Positions 1 to 13,160 of a DNA stretch of 64,000 bases are shown piece by piece (the first letter of the stretch is position 1; each line of letters starts with the position of its first letter). Source of the stretch: Tulasnella sp. 424 (taxonomy: Eukaryota > Basidiomycota > Agaricomycetes > Cantharellales > Tulasnellaceae). The stretch spans positions 117,553 through 181,552 of the forward strand of contig WSUB01000085.1 in the NCBI GenBank assembly GCA_019633425.1, read 5' to 3'. The translations under genes were made by a program, and so were the position numbers. The notes beneath the pieces were generated by a model. It was not told where the DNA came from, did no database searches, and saw only the letters and a program-made list of their open reading frames with translations.

Positions 1-858
1 CCATCTTATCAAATGGTACTGCGAACAATCCGGTCTTCAATAATAACACGGGCCTCACTTATGGTACGCTCTTTGTTCTCGAGCGAGGACTGGCGTTGAG
101 CTGACCTGTCGACGATTGCATTAAAAAAGGCGATTATTATTTCATCAAGGCTGGAAACATGCTCCTGGAGATGGGTCTCGCGAACTGCAGCTCAGGCAGT
201 GGTGCGATCACGAACCCCTATACGCCCGGGAACACCACGCATACAGAGAAGTCGGCAGGTCAGTTGAGAGGTCCAAGGACTGAAATAGGACCAGAAGCTG
301 AATTTTTGATTCATCGATAGCCTTCCGAATCCTTCCCACCACGCCCCTTGCTGGGTCTATTGCGGCTCTTGTGGGTGGTCTCATTGGTTCATTTATCTTA
401 GCGGGCTTTTAGTCGTTTGCGACATGGACACCGTTTCGAGGGACATTATTATATATTACATTATTGAGAGACTATGAAACCCCCCAACATTTCATTGTGT
501 TTTCAGTCCTTTCTGTTGCGTGCAGTGCCTGGTTGTCATAAGAGTTGTGAGGGCGCCAATGATGAAAGAAGGAGGTCCTTTCCTCTTTCAACGTCCATGT
601 GAGGACCCTTTTAAGCTCAAACTCCACCAAACGCGTGCTGCTCCCGAAAGGTCCTTTCCGCCCACCATCTTAAGCCTGGGAGTAGGTCCTCTTACATCAC
701 CTTTATCCACTACTTATACGCCCACTCCCTCACTATCTCGCCTGGTGCGGGCTACTCATACTCGGCCTTCCCTTCTCTCTCTATTTTTCCCAACTCAGTC
801 GAAATTACAATCCATACTTTCTATCATCGAAAACCGCTACTAGAAAACAACACCTTCT
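1..858 (+). promoter_or_regulatory. 5' flank and promoter region of Argonaute gene 1
   Basis: No gene is seen here. From about 240 onward the sequence matches the 5' flank found before every Argonaute mini-unit downstream, including the stretch around 540-600 that precedes the CTCTTTCAACGTCC segment. Positions about 159-215 hold an inverted copy of another part of the same unit (the stretch seen directly at about 11240-11275), so the left edge is already rearranged. No good TATA box is present; the nearest match is TTATAC at about 715, some 145 nt before the ATG. Confidence 0.5.
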
Positions 859-3800
859 ATGTCTGATCGCGGTGGAAGAGGTCGCGCTAGAGGTCGCGGA
901 GATCGTGGCGGTGGACCGGGAGGGGGTTCAAGAGGATCCAGTCCGGCCAGAGGTCGAGGTGCTACGCCCTCTGTCTCATCGGTCGGGACGGGTCCTTCCA
1001 GAGGTGGTCGGGGTGGTGGTCCGCCCTCGGTATCCTCAATGGGGACAGGGTTTACTGGTCCGACTGGCGGTACTGGCCCACGAGGCAGGGGAAGCGATCG
1101 AGGAGGACGTGGTGGGCGGGGTGCATCACCAGCCGGAGGGATCGTCGCTGCAGCCGCACCTGCGGGGACCGCGGTCTCAATCGGACCTGCTGTCCGAGCT
1201 GTCGGTTCGTGATCGTATCGGTGCACCCAGCGTCTAACTCGTCAACTAACGCGAGTGCACGCTTTTCATTGTAGGTGTCCCGAGGCCAAGCTATGGCACC
1301 CTCGGTGTTCCAGTGGACATGATCGTCAACTGCTTCAGGGCCAACGTCCCGACGAACCTAATCTATCACTACGACAGTAAGTGCTTTTGCTTTGTCGCGA
1401 AGGTTCAGGAGTGTCATTGACAATCCTGCCATGTCTGCTCAACCTGCCTTTCCCGTATGCTTTAGTTAGTAAGTGAAATTTCGCTTATGTTGTTCGCCAT
1501 TGCACCGAGGCTTAGGAACTCGTATCGCTCCTTTTAGCCATCCTCCCGGAGGACAAGGTGCTCCCCGTGAGGGCAACCATGGAAGTCATACGCAAGATGC
1601 AGGAGCAGAATCCTACCATCTTCACGAAGCGAGGTTCTTACGATGGACGCAAAAATCTTTACTCGCCCATCAAGTACTCCTTTGGAAATCAACACGAGGT
1701 CAGTTCAGTCCTTGTTTCGGTGCCCCTTTGCCCTCGCTGATTTCATTCTATTCGCGTCTAGTTCCAAGTCAACGACGGCGGTCGGAACCCTCGACGCGTC
1801 CGTATTCAATTTGCGGCGACAATCAACCCTTCGTACGTCTTTTTACTATTCGCTTCCTAGCTTTCACTGCCGCCTAACACTCCATTTCGCCGGATAGATC
1901 TACTGCTCGCTATATCGCGGGGCAGCAGTCTCATGATGAAAACATCTTGACCACCCTCAATGCATATAACGTCGCCATCCGCATGCAGCCCATCCAGTAC
2001 GTGTATCTCCTCGATTCGAAGAACAGGGAGAAAGCTGACATACGGGCCTCATTGAACAGGGACCATCCATTCAATACTCGGTCTTTCTTCACTCGTGCTG
2101 AAGTTAGGGATATGGGTCGAAGTGTTGAGCTCTGGCGAGGTTACTTCCAGTCAGTAGTGCCATGTTATCACATCGCGCTTCCTTGAGTTTCCTAACCTTG
2201 TCGTCTTTGCGTTCCCTGACAGGTCTGTCCGGCCAGCGATTGGCAAGATGGTGATCAACGTCGACATTAGTTCAGCTGCATTCTACAAGTCCGGTCCACT
2301 CATCAAGGTTTGCTTGGAGTATATGGGGAGGAGTCCCGATGGAGATCCTCTGCAGTTCCTGGCCGCGAACCGCCTGGATCAACGGACCAGAAAAGACTTG
2401 CTTAAATTCATCCGCAACCTGACCGTCCGTACAACCCGTAACGGCCAGTCGAATAATAGGAGTATCAAAGATATCAGCGACAAAGGGGCGGATAATTTAA
2501 TGTTCAAGTTGGAAGACGGCAGTTCGATATCCGTGGCTGTGAGTCTCAGAAACCCTTGTTCCATTCTCTTTGTTTATCTCCGCTTTCCTTGTAAAGGCAT
2601 GGTTCCGCCGTGAAACCGGTCGCCCACTGCGCTTCCCTACCGTGGTCTGTGTGCAGGTAAGTCATTCTTCCGCCTTGACCGATGTTCTTCCCCTTAACTT
2701 TGTTGGTGTCAAAGCTTTCCAAGACCGCATGGGTTCCGATGGAATTGTGCGATGTAAATCCAGGCCAATTCTACCGCAAGACTTTAACGCCAGATCAGAC
2801 CAAACACATGGTTGAGTTCTCGACGCTGAAACCGGACGCTCGCCTTCGTAATATCCGGAACGGTCTCCAGGTTTGTTGTCTTGGATGTTGCAGACCTTCC
2901 TGGCCTAACCCTCTCTCAATTAGCAATTAAGCTATGGAAATAGCGCCTACCTCCAAGACTTTGGCATCAATGTTGAACCTAATCCGATGACCGTCAAAGG
3001 CCGCATATTACCCACACCCACGCTCATATACGGCAGGAACTCCTCCATTGTACCCCGCGATGGCCAGTGGAATATGCGCGATAAGCTACTCTACAAGCCA
3101 GAGAAGATCACCGGTTGCGGCATTCTCATTTACGATGCACGCTTCAGGCCTGATAACGAGAAATACTTGAAGGATAGTCTTTATGCTGCTTGTCAGTCTG
3201 TCGGTATACAGGGGATGTCACAAGATCCTCCTATACTTCGCAAGAATGCAACCGGCGGTCAATACTGGAATGTGAGGCTCTTTCCGTATTCTAACTGTTG
3301 AATGGCATCTTTTAACCGCCTCCTTATTAGCATATCAAAGAGCTGGGCACATTGCACAAGCAGCTCAAGGGAACTATGCCAAATCTCATTATCGTCATTC
3401 TGCCCGATTTCGGAAACGAGGATATCTACATCCGAATCAAGAAGTGAGTGCCCCGCTTCGCGTCGCCGCTGATTTGTTCTCATATTCTATTATAAAGTGC
3501 CGGCGATATAAAGATTGGTGTCGCAACACAATGCCTGAAGGTAAGCTGCATGTACCGTTTCCCTGTGCCGGACTCTTAGTGATGTCCGTTGAATACGTTG
3601 CAGTCCCAGAAATGTATCAGGGGCAACATGCAGTACTTCGCGAATGTTTGCTTGAAGTGAGCGCTGTTCGTATTTGGCGTGTTCTGCCATCTCATCTTCC
3701 GTCTTTTAGGATCAACGCCAAACTTGGCGGCATAAACGTCGTCCCTCGTCGCGATAGCATCGGAATTGTCCGAGATGTTGCGGATCCGACTATCATCATC

Positions 3801-5288
3801 GGGGCTGATGTTATGCACCCTGGGCCGGGCACGACGGGTCGGCCTTCATATGCTGCGGTCGTCGGAAGCGTAGATTCGGAGATCAGCAAGTACATTGCCG
3901 TCAGCAGAGCGCAAGGATCCCGCGTTGAGATGATTGATGAACTTGCCGACATGGTTGCTGTGAGTTCCGTTCCGATTTATCTCTTCGTGGTATGATACTG
4001 AAACCGTTTGCCTCGCGATAAGCATATCATCCGAAAGTATATGCAATACCGAAAGGATGTGGAGAAGAACGCGAACCCTGCTCCGCGACGTATCTTGTTC
4101 TATAGAGATGGAATCTCCGAAGGTAGGGAGCGTGACCTTCCTCTAAGTCCGACTAGCCCTGACTCGAGCGTTGCTAGGACAATTCAGCCAGAGCAAGGAG
4201 ATTGAGGTCGCTGCGATCTTTAGTAAGTCAAGCATAGTCCGCGCACAAGTGGTCGAGTCCCGAGAATCTAATGCGGACTCCGTTGCAGAGGCGTGCGATC
4301 GAGTCGGCATCCCGCGCCCTAAATTGACGTTCATAGTCGTCGGCAAGGTGTGTTTACTTATCGTCTGGGTGGGATCAGCGGGCTAATATTCTTTGAATTT
4401 GATCCCAGCGCCACCACGTCCGGTAAGCGCCGATAGCTATTCTTTGAGTGACCTTCCCTCTGATGGGTTTTTCCAGATTCTTCCCTCCGCCAGGCGGCTC
4501 TTCTGACCGGAGCGGGAACGCTCCCGCCGGTCTGGTCGTTGACCGCGAAATCACGAGCCCTGGTTCGTCATCGACCACGCATCTGCATTTCGCTTGACTA
4601 AATGCTTTTGATCCTCGTTCCCTCAGTCGAATTCGACTTCTACCTTCAGAGTCATGGAGGGTGAGTGGTCCCTGATATAATTCTGAACGCGTCTTAGTAA
4701 TACTGACATTTCTATTCCGCCAGGTTGTTGGGCACGAGTCGATCGTACGCACCGCTAGCCTTGTCCTTGGGGCGCTTTTGGCACTAACTATTTCCTTGCA
4801 GCGCGCATTACAACGTCCTAGTCGATCAGAACGGTTTTATGCCCGACGAGTTAGTCCATTTTTCTCTTGTTACTATGTTGGGAGGTTGACAAGGAACGGC
4901 ATCGCCAGGCTCCAGCGTCTCTCATTCTCCCTATGTCACGTGTATGCGAGAGCAACACGTTCGGTCTCCATCGTCCCTCCAGTATATTACGCCGATACAG
5001 TGAGTCAATTAGCGTCTCGTTACGTGTTTAGGTTTGTGAGATAGATCTAACATCGTTGTGCAGGTCTGCGCGCGAGCGAGACACCATTACGACCCAGACG
5101 GGGCTTTCGGTGCTGAGTCGGATTCGGCGTCGCAACTCACCACGACTGCAGGAGCCGATCAGGTTGAGGCCCACAGGCGTGCATACCAGCCGATTCATCC
5201 CAATACTGGGCAGTAAGTCGCTTTGATGACAGAGGAAGGGAAATGGCAAGCTAACGAGCTCCGTGGCAGGCACATGTACTTCCAATAA
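859..5288 (+). CDS. Argonaute protein 1, slicer residues present (about 20 exons)
   Basis: Argonautes bind small RNAs and silence or cut matching transcripts. Order along the gene: an RG/RGG-rich disordered exon (859-1206), ArgoN with the DGRKNLYSP motif (1275-2160), linker 1 and PAZ (2222-2870, ending in [20 protein letters not shown]), linker 2 and MID (2930-3540), and PIWI (3610-5288). Catalytic positions are kept: Asp in GADVMHPGPG (codon 3807-3809), Glu in RVEMIDEL, Asp in FYRDGISEG (codon 4107-4109). The fourth position is Asp (YYAD), where human AGO2 has His. The last intron splits a Gln codon, and the final exon reads HMYFQ then stop. The ATG opens the RG-rich exon. Exons join without frameshift wherever checked. 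The protein is about 900 residues, normal for the family. Confidence 0.93.
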
Positions 5289-6546
5289 GTCCTCTCTCTT
5301 TTCCCCCCCTTTTCACTTTTTTCCTTTACCTCTCTTCTGTTTTTTTGTTACATGCCGGCGCCTGTTTTGCTGTCCATGCTCGCTTTCTACTCTACTATCC
5401 GTCGCTATCGAATGAAAAGAAATGTCTGGGTCGACGAATTGAGTGAGAGCCATACAGAGTTCGTTTACGATTGGTGGAAGCTTTACAAGGTACAATCACA
5501 AGGAAGAGAGGAAGAAGGTGCATGGCGAGGAAGATAGCGCCACTGCCCCAGCCACAGTTTGCGAGTCCCATCTCCAGGCGCTTTGTTCCTGCTTCAGGGA
5601 GTACTGATCACCTCTTTATGTAACCTTTGACCGGTCAGCTCAGGCACCGACTCGTAATAGGCTTGTCTATCATCGGGGTCCGATAAGCACCAGTATTCCG
5701 ATCGTAAGTAACAGCGTGACAAGTCGACCCATCTGACCATATGGTTATAATCCATGCGACGTCGTCATGAATCGAGATATATATGAAGAGAGTAATTCGG
5801 GTCCGATGGCCCTAGCGAATCCATGGCAATGAAGAAGACTTTTGATGTTAATCATGTTGTCAATGATGACGTCAGGCAAAATATTCCTGGGGCCATCCCT
5901 TATGCAATTGTGCTGTGCCCAGATGCTCATCCGCCCAAGGACCATAAGTTTCTTTTCCTACACGAACCATATACATACAGGAGCATCACTCATTTACAGT
6001 CGGCAGGTAAACTCAGCAGTCCAAAGAGAAATTGAAAACCGAGTCTTTCGTTGATGAACAGTGTCTGAATCCCTCCTCTAACGCCCCTCGCTGGATCGAT
6101 TGCGGCGTTCGTGGACGGCTTCATTGGCTCGTTTATCTTATCGGGCTTTAGTTGCTTTCGACATAGACATCGATTCAAGGGACATTGTTATATTTTACAT
6201 TGTTGAGAAGACTACGAAACCCCTATCATTCTATTGTGATTGCGGTCCCTCCTAGTGTGCACAGCGCCGATGATGAAGGAAGGAGGGCCGTTCACTTTTT
6301 TCAGCACCCATTCGAGGACCCTACTAAGCTCGAACTTCGCCAAACTCCGACGACCATCTTCAGCATGGCTATGGGTCCTCTCGCCTCCTTTTTTTTTATA
6401 TACCCTTCCCCCCTCTATTCTCACTTGATGGAGGGTACCCGAACTCAACGTTCCCTCACGCGCTTTACTTTCTCCGAGCTAGGACCAAATCACAATCGAT
6501 AATTTTTATCATCGAGAAAGCGTAGGAGAAAACAATTCATTCCAGT
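5289..6546 (+). promoter_or_regulatory. Spacer between Argonaute genes 1 and 2 with Argonaute 2 promoter
   Basis: This holds the Argonaute 3' flank, then a second copy of the 5' flank found upstream of gene 1 and of each mini-unit. A TATA box (TATATAC, 6397-6403) lies about 145 nt before the ATG at 6547. Positions about 5905-5955 resemble, inverted, the 3' flank of the zinc-finger gene near 27021-27070. That is a small remnant of earlier shuffling. Confidence 0.55.
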
Positions 6547-9500
6547 ATGGCCGACCGTGGAAGAGGTCGTGGCAGAGGTCGCGGTGGAGACCGTGGAGGT
6601 GGACCGGGAGGGGATGCACCCAGAGGAGGAGGTCCTGCTAGAGGCGGGGCTGGTCGAGGTGGTACGGGAGCAGTGTATGGGGGTCCCAGAAGTGGTGCTG
6701 GTCGGGGTGGTCCGCCTGCAGCAGGGGCGGGTCCTCCCAGAGGTGGGTCTAATCGAGGTAACCCGCCTTTGCTTCGTCAGCTGACTGGATGATGAGGCAG
6801 GGGAGGCGATCGAGGAGGCCGTGGTGGTCGGGGTGGACCACCGGGCGGAGGGATTGTCGCTGCAGAAGCACCTGCGGGGAGCGCGGTCTCAATCGGACCT
6901 GCTGTCCAAGCTGTCGGTTCGTGATCGTTCGGTGCACCTTACGTGTAATTCGACCTCTAACGGGAATGTTCGTTGTAGGTGCCACGAGGCCAAGCTTTGG
7001 TGTCCTCGGTGTTCCAGTGGACGTGATCGTTAACTGCTTCAGGGCCGACGTCCCGAAGAACATAATCTACCACTATGACAGTAAGTGCTTTGCTTTATGG
7101 CGAACGTCTCTAAGTGTCGCTGAGCATTTCGTCATATCTGCTCAACTTACCTTTCACGTACGATTTAGTCGGTAAGTGAGATTTCGTTTATATCATTCGC
7201 GATTGCCTCGAGGCTTAGGAACTCGTATCTCCTTTTAGCTATCCTCCCAGAAGACAAGGTCCTCCCCCTAAAAGCAACCATGGATATCATACGCAAGATG
7301 CAGGAGCAGAATCCTACCATCTTCACGAAGCGAGGATCTTACGATGGACGCAAAAACCTTTACTCGCCTATCAAGTACTCCTTTGGAAATCAACACGAGG
7401 TTAGTTCAGTCCCTAATTAGGGGACCCCTTCCCCTCGTTGATCTCATTCCCTTCGCCTCTAGTTCCAAGTCAATGACGGCCGTCCGAACCCACGACGTGT
7501 CCGTGTCCAATTTGCGGCGACAGTAAACCCTTCGTAGGTTCCCTTTTCCGATTACTCCCTAGCTTCCACCGCCACCTAACCCTCCTTTTCGCCGCATAGA
7601 TCTACTGTTCGCTATATTGAAGGGCAGATGTCTCACGACGAAAACATCTTGACTACCCTCAACGCATATAATGTTGCCATCAGGATGCAGCCCATCCAGT
7701 ACGTGCCCCTCCTCGATACGAATACCTGGAAAAAACTGGCTTATAGGCGTCATCAAACAGGGACCATCCATTCAATGCTCGGTCTTTCTTCACCCGTGCC
7801 GAGTTTAAGGATATGGGCCGAAGCGTCGAGCTTTGGCGGGGATACTTCCAGTCCGTAATGCCGTGTTATTCATCGCGCTTCGCGAGTTTCCTAACCTTCT
7901 CGTTTCTGCGCTCCCTTCAAGGTCTGTGCGGCCAGCGATTGGCAAGATGGTGATAAATGTCGACATCAGTTCAGCCGCGATCTACAAATCCGGTCCACTA
8001 ATCAAGGTTTGCTTGGAGTATATGGGGAAGAGTCCCGACGGAGATCCCCTGCAGTTCCTGAGTGTGAATCGCCTCGATCAACGGACCAGGAGGGACTTGC
8101 TTAAATTTATCCGTAACTTGACTGTCCGCACCAACCGTAACGGCGAGATAAGGGATAGGGCGATCAAAGATATCAGCGAAAAAGGAGCGGATACTCTAGA
8201 TTTCCCGCTGGATGAAGGCGGTAGGATAACCGTGCAGGTAAGCCGCATATACCCTTGTTCCATTCTACTCGTTCATCTCCGCTTCTGTCTAAAGGCATGG
8301 CACCGCCGTGAAACCGGTCGTCCACTGCGCTTCCCTACCGTGGTCTGTGTGCTGGTAAGTCATTCTTCTGCAGAAGAGATGGTATTCTCCTTAATTTGCT
8401 AGTTTCAAAGCTTGGCAAGAGGGCCTGGGTTCCGCTGGAATTATGCGAAGTACTTCCTGGCCAATTCTACCGCAAGACTTTAACGCCAGATCAAACCAAG
8501 CACATGGTTGAGTTCTCGACGCTGAGACCGGACGCTCGTCTCCGTAATATCCGGAACGGACTGCAGGTTTGTTGTCTCGAATGTCGTCGACCTTCCAGGG
8601 CTAACTCTCTCTCGATTAGCAATTAAGCTATGGCAATAGCGCGTACCTTCAAGACTTTGGCATCAATGTTGAACCCAACCCAACGACCATCAAAGGCCGC
8701 ATATTACCCACACCAACTCTTATATACGGCAGGAACTCTTCCATTGTGCCCCGCGATGGCCAGTGGAATATGCGCGATAAGCTGCTCTACAAACCAGAGA
8801 GGATCACGGGTTGCGGTATTCTCATTTATGATGGACGTTTCAGGGCGGAGAATGAGCGGCACTTGAAGGATAGTCTTTATGCTGCTTGTCAGTCTGTCGG
8901 TATACAGGGGATGCCACAAGATCCTCCGATACTTCGCAAGAATGCAACCGGCGGTGCCTACTGGAATGTAAGGCTCTTTTCGCAATCTAGCTGTTCAATA
9001 GCGTTTTCTGATGGCCTTCTGATTAGCACGTCAAAGAGCTGGGAACCTTGCACAAGCAGGTCAAGGGAACTATGCCAAATCTCCTCATTGTCGTTTTGCC
9101 CGATTTCGGAAATGAGGATATCTATGTCCGGATCAAGAAGTAAGTTAGCTGTTTCGATTCGTCGGTGACTTGTTCTAATATTATATCAAGTGCCGGTGAC
9201 ATCAAAATTGGTGTTGCGACACAATGCTTGAAGGTAAGCCACATGGTTTGCTACCGAGTGTCAGATTCTCGGTGATGTCCTTTGGATCTGTTGCAGTCCC
9301 AGAAATGTATCAGGGGAAATATGCAGTACTTTGCCAATGTTTGCTTGAAGTGAGTGCTGCTTACTTCTGATGTATTCGGCCATCTCATTTTCCATCTTTT
9401 AGAATTAACGCCAAACTTGGCGGCATCAACGTCATCCCTCGCCGCGATAGCGTTGGCATTGTCAGAGATGTTGCGGATCCGACTCTTATCATCGGGGCTG

Positions 9501-10984
9501 ATACTGCGCACCCTGGGCCGGGCCAGTCAGTTCGGCCTTCTTATGCTGCGGTCGTCGGAAGCGTGGACTCAGAGATCAGCAAGTACATTGCCGTCAGCAG
9601 AGCGCAAGGTTTCCGTGTTGAGATGATCGAGGAGCTCGCGGACATGGTTGCCGTGGGTCCCGTTCCAATTTATTTCGTGGTGTGGGGTGACACTGAAACA
9701 ACTCGCCCCGCAATAAGCATATCCTCCGCAAGTATATGCAATACCGAAAGGAGGTGGAGAAGAACGCAAACCCTGCTCCGCGGCGTATCTTGTTCTACAG
9801 AGATGGAATCTCCGAAGGTAAGAGCATAGCCGTTCCCTGGGTCTTCCTTGCGCTGAATTGAGTGTTGCTAGGACAATTCCAGGAGTGCAAGGAGAAGGAG
9901 GTTGCTGCGATCTTCAGTCAGTCCCGCGTAGCTTTCACGTGCAAATACTTGGTTCCTGAGCATCTGACGCAAAATACGTCGCAGAGGCATGCGACCGAGT
10001 CGGCATCCCGCGCCCCAAATTGACTTTCATTGTCGTCGGCAGGGTATGTTTGCTTATCGTTTGAGTGGTATCAGCGGGCCAACATTCTTTGAATTTGATC
10101 CCAGCGCCACCACGTCCGGTAAGCGCCGATAGCTATCCTTTGAGTGACCTTCCCTCTGATGAAATTTTCAAGATTCTTCCCTCCGCCAGGCGGCTCTTCT
10201 GACCGGAGCGGGAACGCCCCTGCCGGTCTAGTCATTGACCGCGAAATCACGAGCCCTGGTTTGTCATCAACCACGCATCTGCATTCCGCCTAACTAGATG
10301 CTAATGGTCCTCGTTTTTCCAGTCGAATTCGACTTCTATCTTCAGAGCCATGGAGGGCAAGTGGTTTAATACTAAACGCGTTCCAGTAATGCTGACATTT
10401 CTCTTCTGCCAGATTGCTGGGCACGAGTCGATCGTACGCTCCGCTAGCCTTGTCCTTGCGCGCTTTTGGCACTGACTATTAATTTCCTTGCAGCGCGCAT
10501 TACAACGTCCTAGTCGATCAGAACGGTTTTATGCCCGACGAGTTAGTCCATCTTTCTCTTGTTACTATGTTGGCAGGTTGACAAGGAACGGTATCGACCT
10601 GCAGGCTCCAGCGTCTCTCATTCTCCCTATGTCACGTGTATGCGAGAGCAACACGTTCAGTCTCTATAGTCCCTCCGGTATATTATGCCGATACCGTGAG
10701 CCACTTAGCGTCTCGTTGCGCGTTTAGGTTTGGTAGATAGATCTAACATCGTTTTGCAGGTCTGCGCGCGAGCGAAACACCATTACGACCCAGACGGGGC
10801 CTTCGGTGCTGAGTCGGATTCGGCGTCGCAACTCACCACGACTGCAGGAGCCAATCAAGTTGAGGCCCACAGGCGGGCATACCAGCCGATCCACCCCAAC
10901 ACTGCGCAGTAAGTCGCTTTGATGCCAGAGGAAGCAGAACCGAAAGCTAACCATCTCCATGGCAGACACATGTACTTCCAATGA
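6547..10984 (+). CDS. Argonaute protein 2, slicer residues present; tandem duplicate of gene 1
   Basis: Same exon plan as gene 1 and close to it in sequence throughout: RG-rich N-terminus, ArgoN, PAZ, MID, PIWI, final HMYFQ then stop. Catalytic positions are kept: Asp in [10 protein letters not shown] (9500-9502), Glu in RVEMIEEL, Asp in FYRDGISEG (9802-9804), Asp in YYAD. The open frame of exon 1 meets two in-frame TGA codons at 6790-6795. They disappear if a 39-nt intron (6758-6796) with a CTGAC branch point is removed, which restores the RGGDRGG frame. The intron after the SHGG codons starts with GC instead of GT (near 10360). The start-to-start distance from gene 1 is 5688 nt, a recent direct duplication. 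Whether the 39-nt intron is really spliced is the main uncertainty. Confidence 0.9.
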
Positions 10985-12035
10985 ATCCACCTCTCTCTTT
11001 CCCCTCTTTTTTTACGTCTCTTCCGTTTCTGTTACATGTCTGTTTCTCTGTCCATGTTTCGTTTCTACTTTGTTATATTCACCGCTGTCTAATGAAACAA
11101 ACTATCTGAATCGGTGAATTAAGCGAGAGCTATAAAAGTTGTTTATGACTAGTGGAAGCATTACACGAGGCAAGAAGGTACAGTCCCAAGGAAGAGAGGA
11201 GAAAGGAGCATGGTGAGGGAGATGGCACCACTGCCCCAGCTGCAGTTTGCGAGTCCCATCTCCAGGGGCATGTTCCTACTTTCGCACCCATTCACAATCG
11301 GCAGGTGAGCTCAAAAGTCCAAAGGGAAATTGAAACCGAGACTTGGCTGATGAACAGTGGTCTGAATTCCTCCTCTAACGCCCCTTGCTGGATCGATTGC
11401 CGCGTTCGTCGGTGTTGGTCAGCCGATGATGAAAGAAGGAGGACCATGAAGACGACCGTTTCCTCTTTCAGCACCCATGCGAGGACCCTATTACCTATTA
11501 AGCTCAAACTCCGACCCACCATGTTCAGCACCGCTATGGGTCCTCTTGCCTCCTTTATATACCACTATCTCATCTGTTAGAGGGTACTCATCACTCAACC
11601 TCCCCTTTGGCCGCTTTGCTTTCTCTCCCAACTCAGACGCAAATTGCGTTCGACAATTACCATTCCTTCTATGTCTGACCGTGGTCCGGCTTCTGTAGAA
11701 GTAACGGGTGGTCGTTCTCCCAGCGGTATGTTCTAATCGGGGTAGTCTACGTTCGGTTCCTTAGCTGACTGGAGGATGAGGTGGACGAGGTGGGATACCG
11801 GCCGTAGCATTTGTCACTGCAACCGTACCTACGCAGAGCGCGGTCTCAATCGGGCCTGCTGAGTCGGATTCGGCGTCGCAACCCACTACGACCGCAGGAA
11901 CCGATCAGGTCGAGGCCTACTGGCATGCTTTGCGGCCGATCCACCCTAACACTGGGCAGTAAGTCGCCTTGATGCCAGAGGAAGCAGAAATGAAAAGCTA
12001 ATCACCTCCGTGGCAGACACATGTACTTTCAATAA
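10985..12035 (+). pseudogene. Argonaute mini-unit 1: promoter and first exon joined to last exons
   Basis: A 1.05-kb copy of the Argonaute ends without the middle. It has the 5' flank, a TATA box (TTTATATAC at 11554-11562), an ATG at 11671 that opens a 21-codon frame starting MSDRGPASVEV, then the junction near 11860, where the exon-1 segment GTCTCAATCGGGCCTGCT runs straight into GAGTCGGATTCGGCG of the last large exon. The last intron and the HMYFQ exon (stop 12033-12035) are kept. PAZ, MID and PIWI are absent. Confidence 0.85.
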
Positions 12036-13160
12036 ATCCTCCCCCCCTTTCTTTCGTCACATATCTTCCGTTTTCGCTACATGCCCATTCCGCTAGTAGC
12101 GTACATGTTTGCTCTCCACTTGCTATCCGTCGCTGTCAAAATGAAACATAATGTCTGAAGCGGTGAATTAAGCGAGGGCTATAGAGTTTGTTTACGACTA
12201 GTGGGTGAATTACAGGAGACAAGAAAGTATATTACAAGGGAGAGAGGAGGGACGTATCAAGGCGAGGGAGATAGCACCACCGCCCCAGCTGCGGTTTGCG
12301 AGTCCCTGCTTTCGCACCCATTCACAGTCGGCAGATAACTTCAGAAGTCCAAAGGGAATTTGAAACCGAGTCTTTGGTTGATGAATAGCGGTCTGAATTT
12401 CTCCTCTGAAACCCTTGCTGGATCGACTGCGGCGGTCGTGAACGGCTTCGTTGGTTCGTATATCTTTGCGGGCTTTGAATTGCTTTCAGCATCGACATCG
12501 ATTCGAGAGACATCAATAACGCTTACATTATTGATAAGGCTACGAAACCCCTATCATTTTATCATGATTGCTGTCCTTTCTGGTGTGCACAGTGCGTGAT
12601 TGTCGTGGGTGTTGGTCAGCCGATGATGAAAGAAGGAGGACCATGAAGAGGACCGTTTCCTCTTTCAGCACCCATATGAGGACCTTATTACCTATTAAGC
12701 TCAAAATCCGACCTACCATCTTCAGCACGGCTATGGGTCCTCTTGCCTCCTTTATATACCGCTATCTCATCTGTTAGAGGGTACTCATCACTCCACCTCC
12801 ATCCCCCATTTTGCGTTCTCTCAACGTATCGGATGCAAAGCGCAACCGAGAATTACCCTTCCCTCTATGGATGACCCGGGTGGCCCGTCCGTGGAAGCAA
12901 CAAGTGGTCGTTCTCCCAGAGGTGGGTCTAAATCGAGGCAGTCCACCTTCGGTTCGTACGGCCAGCTGACTGGATGCATGTCGGGTTCGGCGTCGCAACT
13001 CGCCACGACTGCAGGAGCCGATCAGCTTGAGGCCCACAGGCGCGCATACCAGCAGATTCACTCCAATACTGTGCAGTAAGTGGCTTTGATGCCAAAGGAA
13101 TGGGAGATGAAAAGCTGACCATCTCCGTGGCAGATGGCACATGTACATGTACTTTCAACA
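12036..13160 (+). pseudogene. Argonaute mini-unit 2 with a 70-codon fused open frame
   Basis: TATA at about 12752-12759, ATG at 12867. Unlike its sister units, the frame stays open to 13079. It joins an RG-rich start (MDDPGGPSVEATSGRSPRGG) to the Argonaute C-terminal tail in the correct frame (ASQLATTAGADQLEAHRRAY). Sister units have TAG where this one has CAG after the SKSR codons. The final exon has lost the usual stop (CAA CAA in place of CAA TAA). If translated it would be a short disordered protein with no Argonaute domain. Confidence 0.75.

Noticed and set aside
840..1226. Pro-rich - strand frame opposite Argonaute exon 1
   Set aside because: It is the complement of Gly/Arg codons. The + strand frame continues by splicing into the Argonaute.
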